The position numbers were made by a program, and so were the translations under genes. From NCBI RefSeq assembly GCF_037975245.1, contig NC_092562.1, positions 6,058,001-6,122,000 on the forward strand: a stretch of 64,000 nucleotides of DNA. Direction: 5' to 3'. This stretch comes from Apostichopus japonicus. Lineage: Eukaryota; Echinodermata; Holothuroidea; Aspidochirotida; Stichopodidae. Position 1 is the first letter of the stretch; each line of letters opens with the position of its first letter. Below the pieces are notes generated by a model. That model was given only the letters and a program-made list of their open reading frames with translations. It was not told the DNA's origin and did not search any database. This document shows, piece after piece, positions 27,304 through 38,925 of the stretch.

Positions 27304-30300
27304 ACATAGGCGTACGAGGCGAGGGGGCAGGGGGGCAGACTGCCCCCCCCCCCCAAATTTCCAGAGGACAAGAAATTCGGGCAAAAGTCCTGAAAAATTC
27401 GGGCAGCCTAAGAGGAGAAAAAAATTTATATAAATATATTTTTTTTCCTCCTCTTAGGCTGCCCGAATTTTTCAGGACTTTTGCCCGAATTTCTTGTCAT
27501 CTGGAAATATATGTATATATGAATATGCAGTAGCTTGCCCGAATCTTTTTCAAATTTTTGCCCGACAATTCCATGATTTTCTTTATTAAGCATCATTATG
27601 TCCGAATATTTCTGTGTAACACCACCGTAAGCGCAGTTCATCTGGGCTACCGCGCTTTTTGCACGATCATTTTTTTCTAACTAGTCAATTGTATACCTGG
27701 ACCAAGGGCGGCGGAACCGGGGGGTACAGGGGGCACGTGCCCCCCCCCACTTTTCCTCATGATGGTGGCGCTCCGCTAAGATAGTCGTGCATACAACTTT
27801 GCAAATCCTGGCTAAGCCCGTGACTTTTAATGAATTTCTGTGGATCAAACTTTTCCGAATGGAAAAAAATTGTTAAGATATTAACAAGAAAAAAACAGTC
27901 TAATACGGAAGATTCCTACATTAGCAACTAGCATGATTTCACCTCATTTTGTCTCAAGAGAAAAACTTGTTCCTTGTTTCCCAATTTGCGTATTGGATAT
28001 TGCAGTGCTAGTATGCATCTTTTCCTTTGGGGGGGGGGGGGGGGGCGTTGATGGAGTGATGTGTATACACAAATAAGATAATACAATAAGAGTTATAAAG
28101 GGTACTAAATATAGGGCTGCATCAGTCCAATCGAATTTCTGTAAAAGGCCCTTTGATGTAGGTGCCCCCCAGATTAAAAGTGCTTCCGCCGCCCTTGACC
28201 TGGACATCCCCAACATGAGTGTATATAGAAGAAACATTTTCTTTTTCATGGATGGTGGGGGGGGGGGAGTTCCTACAAGCCTAGAAGTACGGGTTTATCA
28301 TATTCTTTGTTATATTTTATACTTTTTTTGTGAGACAAATTGCAGTCTCACCCGACACAGCGACATTATCCCGGCTACGTTCGTTGAACAATGTATGTTT
28401 TTCTCGAGGTAGCTGAGTACTGTGTTAAAATAATAAATAAGGTTACTAAATAGTAGCTTAAAAAATATTCTGTCCCATTTTTCCCTTTCAAAGTGATGTT
28501 ACCATTTTGTCTTCTTCTAATTCACCAAATTTTGGGGGAAGTGTAAATTTCTAAAACGTGAGATTATATAATAAAGAATGTTTAGATGCAACTTGCAAGG
28601 CCTCAGAAGTGCCGTTTCCGGCAATCTGAGAGGCATTGTGTGCCAAAAATTTTCTTGTACGCTACGCGCCGACTGATGGTGGCGCTCCGCTTAGATAGTG
28701 TCACGGGAACTTTCGGGCACAAAAAGTTCTGCCCCCCCCCCAAACTGAAATGGTCCCGTACGCCTATGTATATCAATATGAACTATACTCACTGACAGAT
28801 TCATCCAGTATGTAGCAGTCCCTGTCTCTTTGACATCCTCTTTCGTCACTGGTGATGTCATCAAGATCGGATAACTTGATTCGCCCGTTCACGAATATAA
28901 ACTGGCTTTGCTTGAAGTCGGACATGCGCAAGGATCCCAGAGGTGATCTGTGCAGATAGTCCAGCAAATTAATAATGTCCACCGCTACCTTAATAATTAA
29001 AGGAAAGTTGAAAAGAAAAAGCAATACGTGAATGTTTCTATAGCAGTCGAAAAGTGTACTGAGTGATGTCTCGTGTACGTCACAGTATATTATATATTAC
29101 TTTCGGCAAGATTTATGGAATCTGTTATTTATGTTTTATAAAATGTCCAATATTTCACTTAGCATTATGTAATTAACACCTGAACACACAATCCTATGCA
29201 TAATGATTAACTGGACTAACCAGATTACTCTGCAGGTTTCGCCAAATAATTTCGTCCACATTTTAACAGAAAGTGAATGACAATTTACTGAATAAAGCTT
29301 ACAATCTTCAATTACAACCACCTTTACAAGGTAAACTGACTAGTCAAACATAGGAACAGCTGTTTAGACCCCTAAAAAGTCATTAGTTGAAACAGCCTTT
29401 GAGTAATGAATTCGTCTGTTAGTAATTTATGCATAGTAGCATCTGCTGACAGGTCTAAAATGTGTTACGGTGTTATAAAACACTTCGGTTTTATACTGAT
29501 TAACGGTTGTCTCTTATTCACAGTACAAACTGATCGAGCCATGTACATTGGGTGCACAGTAGCATCTGCTGACAGGTCTAACATGCATGTGTTACGGTGT
29601 TATAAAACACTTCAGTTTACACTGATTAACGGTTGTCTCTTATTCACAGTACAAACTGATCAAGCCATGCACATCGGATGCAAAGTAGCATCTGCTGACA
29701 GGTCTAAAATGTGTTACGGTTTTATAACACACATTAGTTTATACTGATTAACGGTTGTCGCTTATGCACAGTACAAACTGATCAAGCCATGTACATTGTG
29801 TGCACAGCAGCAGCACAGTACATATTAAATAACTTCAGATTCATATAAAATTACTCCTGCGATGAATTAGATGTCATTCCTATATGTACAGTTGTATGAT
29901 GGAAGTTAACAATCTGCGATGGAATTTTTATGCAAATTAAACCATCTTTAAATAAACTATCTTTAGTAGTTGTTGTTTACTTTGAACATTAATGTTACTA
30001 TGTATAATCTTGCATCTTTAAAAAAAAACTATATTATTAATGTCTCACATTTATTGTGCATATAGAGATAGTAGACCACGCTCTTGTGCTAACAAAATCA
30101 AATTGTTTTTCATTTCTGCCATCATGATGAATTATAAATGATTAAATATGAATAACTATAATTTCAAAGTAGGTGAAGCGTATCGCGTTAAGTTTAATCA
30201 AAAACATATTGCATTTAAGATAGTTTTCAAACAAGTTTAGTCATGCCCTATACTACAAAATACATAGAGAGCTGCATTTGTAGTCTGTTGCTACGTCAGA

Positions 30301-33300
30301 GAGCCAAAGAAATACATGACCAGACAGAAAGCAAGGCCTTTGTACTCAATCACCGCGTTGTGGAGAGGGTAATGACTTCATATATACGTACGAGGCGAAG
30401 GGATTTATTATATTGCTTAAAGCATTGTCAATTTAGTATCGGAAATTGTATATAGAGGCGCATATACTCTTGAGAATTTTGCCAGTTAACGATTGTTTGC
30501 TGAATAAGTCTTAGTTTTAGAGTCCGTACAATATAAGTTTATTTCTTTTATATATATTTAACCTCATAAATATTTATTTGTTTATGTATGTTTATATATC
30601 GTTCTGTCATTCGTGGTACAACTCGAAAATATGGAAATTTCCCAAAAATATATCTTACAGGGTAATTATCAAATATTCCCTGCATTGTATCTATAGGTAA
30701 AGTTATAATACAATGTTACACTGTTCAATGTAACATGATATATTTTAAGATATAACAATGCAACGTTATGTTTTGATATACATCGTTTGCTGACATAATC
30801 GAAAACGGTTCCCGAAGGCGTTTTAACATTCTATAAAATTTGTTCTTTCACGAATACACTTCAAATCCACCCACCCCCCCCCCATTGAAAGATTGTCCCG
30901 AGCCAATCAAATGATAACATTGTCGGTACCCTACTCTACCTAACCCCCTTACTCCCTCCCCCTCCCACCGGTACCCACCCTTACAAACCATGCCAACCGA
31001 ATTCAATATAACGCACCGTCATCTTTTCGTCTCGGCTATACGCGTATCTGCATAGCATATAACATGATAGCATAATGTGACATGTTATAGTTACAGCGTT
31101 TTCTGCGCAGAGCATAAACATGCTAGCATATAACATGATAGCATAGTATTAATAGCATAACATGTCAGTAACTTAACAAGTGAATAATCTAGGATACCGT
31201 AGCATATGATACACTTAACCAACGTGGAGATAGTATTGTCTTTCTGTTTATTATGTTTATTAGTTTTCGTGACTAATACGGCAGTAAATCGTATTTATGT
31301 GGTTAGGTTGCTATACACTAGTTTGTTTCGTAACGAATTTCTCATGTTTTTGTTTTAAAGAAGAATACATTGATGCCGTTAGAACTCTTCACAATACAGG
31401 CACACTAATCACTAGGCTAACTGACATAGCTAAAACACTTCGTTCCTCTTTGATCTGTTGTTTTCATAACTAAGTGCTTCTCACCCCTCTTTTTAGAAAG
31501 TAGGGCAATCGATAGCGGCTCCGAATGAACTGGTGGCGCTCTCCCTTTTTGTCATCATCCGTCTTTGCTTCAAGCTGGTTGTCCCTTTCTTTCACATTTT
31601 ATTCAGAACAGAAATCCAACCCTTTCCTCTGGATTATAATTGCATAGTACTTGGTATATTGTACCGTACAGTGTACTTGAAAATCCAAATAAACCAATAG
31701 TGTGTTTTGTCATCACGCACTGTTTGGAATTTTTGCAAATACTGTAAATTACAACATGAACTAACATGTAGTAAAAACTAGGGATAGATCCAGGTTTTCT
31801 AAAAGGATCTTAAAGAGGTGTGACAGTAAGATCGTTGAAACCGATTCTAGGGTATCTGGGAATCCTCCCCAGAACAGGGAAAAAACAGACCAGAAATAAT
31901 ACGTTCAGATGCATATATCGGCTATAAATCGGGTCTACACGCCAGGTTAGGCTAATAACTATTTCTATGGTGTTGTTTTGTAGGTTGAAAAGGTTACTCC
32001 CCCCCTCCCCAACCCCGCCCCCTGGATCGGAATTCAGTAAGAAATGACTTGTTAAGTGTTGTCATCATTGACACCAGTTTGACAGTTTGTGAATATCATG
32101 ATAAATGTATCATCTATAAAACTATGAATCAAGATGTGTGTTAGTGTGTTACTTATGATTTGGTAAGATATCTAGAAGTATGAAATGTCTAGAAGCTCGA
32201 GCCTATTACCTGTCCATTGTAGCATATGTCATTTAACCACCTGCAGGATAGCTGGAAAGACTATAGTTCTTATTTCTCAGTAGCCTGTGTCAACAATTTT
32301 ATACAACTGATTTCCTACTAATAGTATAAGGATATTAAATTAACACAATAGCCAGCAAAACAGTAGGGACCATATAGTTCAAATTGACGCTTGGCTGTAT
32401 CTATATAGTTAAACGGAAGAAGACCACTCCTGTCAACAACAGGGTCGCTTAATTTAAACATCCATTGTTGTTTAGTATTTAATATTAATGAATTAAACTT
32501 TGATCAATCATAAAATCTCACCAATACGAGTATATTGAGTAACCTTGACCTCAATAACCAGTCAGCAAATAACAATATTTAGCACTAAATTCAATGGACT
32601 TGTCTACCGGTTTCGGAAGAGAGAGAGATGGGTTCGGGTGGAGACTGTAAGGTGAGGGGAGCGCAACCATTCTCGTGGGGGGGGGCGGGGGCTGGGGAGG
32701 GACGTTTATATTGTGCAACAATGACCGCAATAACTAGTATAGTTTTTTCTTGTTAGCTAATAACAACATTTCGTCCACGCGGTTCAGTGACTTTTAAACA
32801 GAAGTCAGCAGACGCTTCAACATGTGGTGGGGAAAGGTGGGGTGGGGAGGTGGGGGAGGTGGGGGAGGTGGGGAGGTGGGGCGGTTGTGATCTTCTATTT
32901 CCAAAACCTTGCACAATAGAATCGACTCACCTGCAGACGAGACGGCCACAGCATTTCCCTTAGTCGGTACGGGGTAACTCTCAGGCCTAACTCTGTTACC
33001 ATGACGACCCCATGATCACTTACATTCTTCGTGGTTGCTTCGCCTCTTATACAGAACCCTAGCATCTGCGAAAGAGGGACAAAACATAACTTTTAATATT
33101 AAGTTGACGAAAAATGTTTTTTGCAAAATAGTTTTGACTGTTATGACACCCGATTCTCATGGTTTTATCAGTTTAAACTGGTAAAGGTGATTTACTCGTT
33201 AATCGATTAAAACTGACGTGTGTTCTAATTTCTTAATATGTGTTACATTTATGACCAGTTTGCTACTGAGAAGGACTTACAGAGACAGGAAATACAGAAC

Positions 33301-35600
33301 ACGCAATCCTATGCATAATGATTGACTGGACTAAGCACACTACTCTACAGGTTTCGCCAATAATTTCGTCCACATTTTACACAGAAAGTGGATAACAATT
33401 TACTTCAAAACGCTTACAATCTGCAAGCTGTTTAGACCCCTAAAAAGTCATTAGTTGAAACAGCCTTTGAGTAATGAATTCGTCTGTTAGTAATTTGTCT
33501 ACAGTAGCGTCTGCTGACAGGTCTAACACGTGTCACGGTGATATAGTTCAGTTTATACTGATTAACGGTTTGTCTCTTATTCACAGTACAAACTGATCAA
33601 GCCATGTACATTGGGTGCACAGTAGCATCTGCTGGCAGGTCTAACATGTGTTACGGTGGTATAACACACTTCAGTTGATACTGATTAACGGCTGTCTCAT
33701 ACGCACAGTACAAACTGATCAAGCCATGTATATTGGGGGTGTCTTATCACTCTTATGACCAACTTACAACATTTTGTAATGTTCCGAATTATTTAACACT
33801 TATCGCTTACAATTGCAAAAATTGTTATTTATTTTACCCCCCCTCCCCTACCCCTCAACCCCCTCCTTTTTAGGTTCTTTGTTATTTTGTAATAATTGTG
33901 AGTGTGACTGTTTGTGTGTTTTACCTAATTATTTGTTTACTTTGTCTTTTTTAAGCTGATTATTTGCACCCCCTTTCTTAACATGGATTTATTGGGGTGG
34001 AGCGGTGGTGGGGAATGAGATGGTTGAGTGGGTTGGATGCTATAGAAATAACATTCATAAGAGAACATTGCATAGTAACTACTAACTACAGTAAAGAAGA
34101 GTAGCGGCCTTATCATTTTGGAAAAGGAAACCCCAGCAGGTGCATGCTTCAAGCCCTCTTCTATATAACTATACATGATTTTTGTTTTTTTCATAGAATA
34201 CGACCTCCATGAACTTCATTCCATTCTTAAGGTATTTATTTACGGCAGATGTTTGTAGCTTGTAGTTATAAAATACTCGTGTTTTTTGTCGCCATGACCT
34301 TGGCTTCTTGTTTGCCCTAAATGGTCTGATGAGCACAGAGGTAACGAAATCAATACGCCGTCATGTCGTGCGCTGAACTACAGTATACTACAGAACGCGA
34401 TTACTGGAATGGAACTCGTTCTCTCTTCAACTATGACAAAATTGCATAATGAAAATAACAGCAACAACGTATTGGAAATCTTGTGTTTGGATAAGTACGG
34501 TACACCTGTCTGAGTTGTGATAAACAGTTTCTTTGAAATATATAACAGCTCCGCGGTTATGATAGCCTACTCGTTGTAGCTTGTATTTATATAAACGCAG
34601 TGGAATCTCCCTCAGAGAAGTATTCCTTTATTAACGCCATTTTGTATGATTTTTTTTTTAAATAAATATTTGATATTTATTATAAAATCCCATACGAATG
34701 CACCTCATTAACTAGTATTCCTTTATAACGCCATTTTGTATTTTTTTTTAATAAATATTTGATTCTTATTATAAAATCCCATACGAATACACCTCATTAA
34801 TGACTAGGCTAGCCAAATTTGATTTCAGAAAAAGAAGAAGAAGAAGCTGAATATGTTATTAATTTAGGGAATTAATGACAACAATTAGACTGACAAGTGA
34901 CTTTTATTAACAATATCCCGAATCTTACCTTTACGATACTTGGATGGTGAAGCTGAATTATCAATGAGATTTCTTTCAACAGTTTGTAGTTAGCTAACAT
35001 CGAGCATTGGCTTGGAGACACGCCTGGTCTTCTCATACAAGTCCTCACATCTGACACCAATGACGTCACCATTTTAACGCAGACGTCACTTCCGTTCAAA
35101 GTCCCCAAGAATGCCTCTTTAGTGGTGCCTCTGCCCAGCACGTCAGTTATCTCTATATCATTAATTTCTTTACACGTTAAATAATTTGCCGACAATGTCT
35201 CTGTGGTATTAAACTCCGTTTGGATGATTTCTTGAGATGAATTGTATTCTCCTCTCTCGACATATCGTGATCTATTGATCGATGTTAGACTATTATTTTC
35301 CTTCCGGTTCGAGCTATCTGATATCGTCAATATATCTTTATTTACAGATTCTACACTTACTGACTGTTTCGAAAAGTTTCCTTTAGAAGTTGGTCGATTC
35401 CTGTCCGGATGAGGAAGTCGACTATCGAGAGAGAACTTCACATTTTTAGGTCTATTAAGATACGTTCTTGAAGGTGAATTTTTACTTTTACCGGTTCTAT
35501 GAACGTCAACAGACACATGCAAAGCCAAGAAGGTTACTTCAACTAAGACCATGATAACTATAAGCAACTTACATAATATGCGCCGTACAGTGTAAGCCAT
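26327..35600 (-). CDS. PKDCC/VLK-like extracellular protein kinase, gene A (4 coding exons)
   Basis: Coding exons 35600-34929, 33065-32931, 28988-28793 and 26562-26327 join in phases 0, 0 and 1 to give 412 residues. Residues 9-31 form a hydrophobic signal-anchor. A Ser/Asn-rich stem with several N-glycosylation sequons follows. The kinase fold begins near residue 154: glycine-loop GRGTTKEAF, the ATP-binding lysine in VCVKMV (K176) and the helix-C glutamate in LLKEIS (E210). The catalytic loop is SDFKQSQF (D293), where typical kinases have HRDxxxxN, and the metal motif is DLDD (310-313) in place of DFG. The cysteine-rich tail carries CKNGVC. This set is characteristic of the PKDCC (vertebrate lonesome kinase) family, secretory-pathway kinases that phosphorylate extracellular proteins on tyrosine. 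Whether this copy is active is not shown. Gene B at 44327-56032 is its paralogue. Confidence 0.82.
27256..27300. repeat. (TA)n microsatellite at a transposon insertion site
   Basis: About 45 bp of TA dinucleotide; its last bases form part of the 8-bp duplication flanking the neighbouring hAT-like element. Confidence 0.93.
27355..27510. repeat. Near-perfect palindrome with arms of about 60 bp
   Basis: The left arm (27355-27417) and right arm (27448-27510) are reverse complements with very few mismatches, separated by an A/T-rich centre that itself nearly pairs. RNA from either strand would fold into a long hairpin. The motif TTGCCCGAAT recurs just to the right at 27535-27544. Confidence 0.85.
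27703..28197. mobile_element. Non-autonomous hAT-like element (nested)
   Basis: 495 bp with inverted ends CAAGGGCGGCGGAA (27703-27716) and the exact complement (28184-28197). It is flanked by the perfect 8-bp duplication ACCTGGAC (27695-27702, 28198-28205). It carries C- and G-runs near its ends and the core GATGGTGGCGCTCCGCT at 27763. It interrupts the outer element and is therefore younger. No coding capacity. Confidence 0.88.
28793..28988 (-). CDS. Kinase gene A, exon 3 (catalytic loop and DLDD motif)
   Basis: 196 bases, identical in length to gene B exon 3, entering in phase 0 (acceptor attattaag) and leaving in phase 1 at the donor gtgagt. It encodes the segment from VAVDIINLLDYLH through SDFKQSQF and KLSDLDD to two cysteines (GCQRDRDC). 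A hAT-like element ends 16 bases beyond the donor junction. Confidence 0.88.
29183..29835. repeat. Duplicated segment with about 3.5 tandem units of ~123 bp (intron 2 copy)
   Basis: The units start at AGTAGCATCTGCTGACAGG near 29435, 29558 and 29684, with a decayed one near 29802. The leader (CAATCCTATGCATAATGATT, then TTTCGTCCACATTTTA) and the units match 33295-33740 in the same orientation. A tandem 113-codon frame here is a by-product of the repeat. Confidence 0.9.
31778..32037. mobile_element. Possible decayed hAT-like element
   Basis: Ends CTAGGGATAGATCCAGG and CCTGGATCGGAATTCAG share CT and GATCCAGG as inverted termini. The flanking 8-mers match only loosely. Internal sequence resembles the stretch after 26674, suggesting a repeat family. 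Confidence 0.3.
32931..33065 (-). CDS. Kinase gene A, exon 2
   Basis: 135 bases, 45 codons, phase 0 at both ends. Acceptor ctctttcgcag precedes 33065; donor gtgagt follows 32931. It begins MLGFCIRGE and contains the hinge-region beta strand GVVMVTELG, matching gene B exon 2 (LLGSCIRNE, VMVVMELG). It is too short to stand out as an open frame and was found by homology to gene B. Confidence 0.85.
33295..33740. repeat. Duplicated segment (intron 1 copy)
   Basis: Same leader and tandem unit as 29183-29835, in direct orientation, with about two units (AGTAGCGTCTGCTGACAGG at 33503, AGTAGCATCTGCTGGCAGG at 33621). Together the two copies bracket exon 2 of kinase gene A. Confidence 0.9.
34619..34806. 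repeat. 95-bp tandem duplication
   Basis: Two direct copies starting AGTATTCCTTTAT at 34619 and 34714, each ending near ATACGAA-ACACCTCATTAA, with a few small indels. Lies in intron 1 of kinase gene A. Confidence 0.9.
34929..35600 (-). CDS. Kinase gene A, exon 1 (anchor, stem, N-lobe)
   Basis: Encodes residues 1-224: start MAYTVRRILC, the hydrophobic anchor, a stem of about 120 residues and the kinase N-lobe through HHPSIVK. The donor gtaaga follows AAG at 34929, phase 0. The frame remains open for a short run past the donor, but that extension is intronic by comparison with gene B, which splices at the equivalent residue. Confidence 0.85.
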
Positions 35601-35638
35601 TTAGTTAAGTATGCAATCCGTCCAAAACCTTAGTGCTA

Positions 35639-35915
35639 CGAAATATGAATCTTTAAACATAGCAGACGGTGTAGTGTAGCATTCCATTAAAGCCAATATG
35701 TTTCGACATGGCTATTGTAGTATAGCAGAAAAAAGGATGCTATTTGATGAATCCAGAGGTCTACTCCTTATATAGCAATAGCCAACAGCGTATCCAGACG
35801 ACATAGTGACATGTAAATCCTGTTTCGTATAGCAGATGGTTGCGTAGCGATCATCCAATAAAATCATGCGATTACGGTATGGCTATTGTCATAGCATAAA
35901 AAAGGATGCTATGTC
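35639..35915. repeat. Duplicated 5' flank of kinase gene A
   Basis: Two direct, diverged copies about 170 bp apart (35639-35745 and 35808-35915) share ATAGCAGA, TATGGCTATTGT and AAAAAAGGATGCTAT blocks. They lie just upstream of exon 1 on the minus strand and flank the candidate TATA box. Confidence 0.75.
35767..35774 (-). promoter_or_regulatory. Candidate TATA box of kinase gene A
   Basis: TATATAAG on the minus strand, about 165 bases upstream of the ATG at 35600. It would place transcription start near 35740 and a 5' UTR of about 140 bases. No initiator was tested; AT-richness lowers its weight. Confidence 0.35.
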
Positions 35916-36763
35916 AGGATGGTCGTCGATGGTTGTTCGTAATAGCAGTATCCTACGTGAGAAAATATTTTACCCCTTGGCACTGGGAGATATGTTCTGA
36001 CAAGCTTCTCTCCATTGAAAGTACGTTTTCGTTATCCTTATCTCCTTTGAGTGGAACTGACACACAGACATCCTTGAAAGCATTGTAATAGGTCAATAGT
36101 TAGTGACACTTCGAATTGCTAACTAATATGACCAACTCGAAATTGTTCGACTTCTCATCATAAGGAACCCACGTCTCTCGGCAGCGTCCTTTTAAGTTTA
36201 TGGTTGCTGTTTTTTTTTCCTCACATTTTCCCAATTATATTTCAATTATTATTCACGCACAACCTACCTTTATCTGAAATATCGGTCGTAGCCTATATAT
36301 CGTTGCCTCCATAAGCTTTATTCTGACGTACACATGCATACAACGTACTCCCTGCAGGCTTAAAAGATATCCTTCCTTTAACGTGTGTAACGGAAACCTG
36401 CACAGAGCGACCATCAGCTTTCATTTACATCACTTCGAGAGGTTCAAAGAGTTATGACGACTTTGGCCTGTAAAAAGGACAATATCAAAACAAAGTCAAG
36501 GTTCTGTTTTGACAAGACTTAAAATATCGGCCATGCGTGTAGGAAACTCGATGTTTGTGTGTACCTCACACGCTCAAACTGTCGTAATGCCAATAATATA
36601 TCATCAACCCTTCCATGTATTTGAATGAGGCCGACCGCCGACGATATAGGTACAGGGATTTACACCAGAGCTGTTACCGTGAAAACAGCTTAGTATAGTT
36701 TCGTTAGTAATGTACAATAGATAGAATAATATTAATAACAAATATCCTGATTAGGAGAAGGGA

Positions 36764-36765
<2 letters not shown>

Positions 36766-36819
<54 letters not shown>
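36766..36819. repeat. (TA)n microsatellite
   Basis: About 54 bp of pure TA dinucleotide. Confidence 0.95.
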
Positions 36820-36823
<4 letters not shown>

Positions 36824-38890
36824 AGACCACCTTTTATCTTTCAAAAGGTACGACCCGTTTATTGTAGGCTTATATGTATAGTACAATGCTATTAAGAGAA
36901 ATGTTAGGATGAGGTACAGTAAGTATGTGTACGCCTGCACAGTACGTAATCGTCCGCTTATTACCATGGCAACCAGACATGAGTACATCTATAACATGTG
37001 AAAGATTGCTATGAAAACAGCAAAAGTCTTGTTTGCCCTTGCATGGGACCGGAAACGAAGAGCGGAACTTTCAACAAGTCATTTCAATTTGAAAAAGTGC
37101 AATCAATGAGCTGATTGTGTTATTATTGGGTTTTAGATTAATATTGAGTAGATTTCGATGTTTCCGTTCAGTATACGAGAGATTGTGTAAAAGTAATGAC
37201 CATACTATTTTACCGTTACCGTAAAACCAAGTCGAATACATTTTATCATATAGGGAAAATAGTTTCAGACTTGCAACGGACACTCGCGTCTGACTATGTA
37301 TAGGCCTATCCTTTATGTAAACCCATCAACTTGTGAACTTTTACACTTTCAAAATATGTTTCCTGTATAATTGCCATCTAGCTTCAATTGTGGAAGCAAT
37401 ACTTTTCAATCTTCTTCAAATCACCGACTAACGCACAAAGTTGCGAACGTCATTTTATGTACGTTAACGAATCAAGTCCGAAGCTAATATATACTCTTTG
37501 GACATTATAATACACTTTATCAGTCTGTCCAAAGTTTATATTCGAAATATTATTTCGCGAGTTTTCTTATGCTATGAATTTAGAGACAATGTTTTTACAG
37601 CTCTAGAGATGTTAAGAAGTGGCCGCCTGACAAGCTATGACAGTTGTAGTTGTACACAATTTGACCTGAACATCTCGGCTAAATGCCTTGTCTGATAGCG
37701 ATGTCGTTAACTACGGGGATGTGAGTCGGCGAATGAGACACTGAACCTTTTACGACTTTTGGAGGGTAGATTCGAAAACGATAAAACGAATCGTTATGTC
37801 GTTATGTCAAATGGAGTCACAATTGACAATAAACTTGTAGTATAAGGGAGATGTTCTTTGTCATCTCCTTGGTAGGCCTACTACCACGACACGTCCCCCA
37901 CCCCACCCCCCAAAAAAAATGAAATGAAAAATGTAAGATTAATATTCGGTTCCTGAAGGCATCATCATATGATATAGTTAGATTCGACATCATTCGCATG
38001 GACGACGGTTTTTTTTTCCTTTTAAATATCTACTACTTGGCAGTAACTATAGTATTAACATCTCCCAGTATAGGGTCTACGCATTAGAGTTGAAGAGTGA
38101 CGTCATATGGGCAGTGTTGTAGCCTTGGCCGGTCATGGTCCAAGAAACGCCGAGTGCTAGTTATGTTACTGTATAGGCCTATAGCAATTCAGGGCTTTCA
38201 AGATACTCAGTTTTAATTATATAGGCCTATACTAAATCCCCTAAATGCACCTTTAAGATTCAATTGATGACGTGTTCGGCTGCTGGTTGCAGACCTAAGT
38301 GTTAATGAAGGCTAATTTTTCCAAAATGCTAATAAACAAATCGTAATTCAACAGGACGTGTTCTATACCTTCATATCAAAAGAAAATCACCTCTGAATGG
38401 CATTTTAACACCATTCGTACTCGATAAATTTGTAGTACATTTTAAACATGTCATTTGAGGCCATAAAAGTCTCATGCTTTCCTGTTTAGTTTGTTTGAAA
38501 TCTGAGGAATTAACCTATTGATCTGTGTGGTAGAATATGTAGTCCATCCCTGCAGATGGTAAAATGTTCAATTCTTTGAGAAAAAAATTATTAGTGTTAA
38601 ATAAATACAACCTGAACTGATAAAAATGTCTTTTATAACGGTCTTATAATGATAAATCTGGTATTTAAATGTTCTCCTTTTTTGGCTTGGTGCTTAGACT
38701 ATCTCACCTTCCCTCTGTTAATACACACAACGACTGGGCAACGTGCAGAGCAAGTCCAATATATGGAGAGGAGTGTCATATTAAGTACCGGTAGTCTATA
38801 CGTTTTGGAAGTTAACAAAACTAATGCCTATAGCATTGAAAAGTGTTATTTACAGTTACATACATACGTATGTATCATAATGTTTAGGGG

Positions 38891-38894
<4 letters not shown>

Positions 38895-38922
<28 letters not shown>
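38895..38922. repeat. (TA)n microsatellite
   Basis: About 28 bp of TA dinucleotide. Confidence 0.9.

Positions 38923-38925
<3 letters not shown>

Larger units (their letters stand above)
27305..28768. mobile_element. Non-autonomous hAT-like element (outer)
   Basis: Ends are CATAGGCGTACG at 27305 and its exact reverse complement ending at 28768. They are flanked by a perfect 8-bp direct repeat TATATCAA (27297-27304 and 28769-28776). An 8-bp target duplication with short inverted ends is the hallmark of the hAT superfamily. No transposase ORF is present. The element contains a near-perfect palindrome (27355-27510), a complete nested hAT-like element (27703-28197) and a GATGGTGGCGCTCCGCT core shared with the elements at 27703 and 40421. 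It lies in intron 3 of kinase gene A. Confidence 0.85.
26563..28792 (-). other. Kinase gene A, intron 3
   Basis: 2.2 kb, of which 1464 bp is a hAT-like element with a second one nested inside it. The remaining part near 26674 holds a weak match to another hAT-like terminus (CAGGGCCAGATCCAGGA) and related sequence that recurs near 31778. Confidence 0.7.
28989..32930 (-). other. Kinase gene A, intron 2
   Basis: 3.9 kb with no further exon seen. It holds a roughly 123-bp tandem repeat embedded in a segment duplicated in intron 1 (29183-29835), a short AGCATATAACATGATAGCATA duplication near 31055 and 31125, a low-confidence hAT-like element (31778-32037) and G-rich tracts near 32675 and 32830. 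Confidence 0.6.
33066..34928 (-). other. Kinase gene A, intron 1
   Basis: 1.9 kb. It holds the second copy of the duplicated repeat (33295-33740), C-rich runs near 33840 and a 95-bp tandem duplication (34619-34806). No additional exon was seen. Confidence 0.65.

Noticed and set aside
29406-29747. 113-codon repetitive frame
   Set aside because: Made of tandem ~123-bp units within an intron of kinase gene A; the second copy near 33500 does not keep the frame.
34322-34352. Second possible hammerhead (CTGATGAG followed by ACGAAAT)
   Set aside because: The bases between the two core motifs cannot form stem II (only one pair), and no cleavage-site arm fits.
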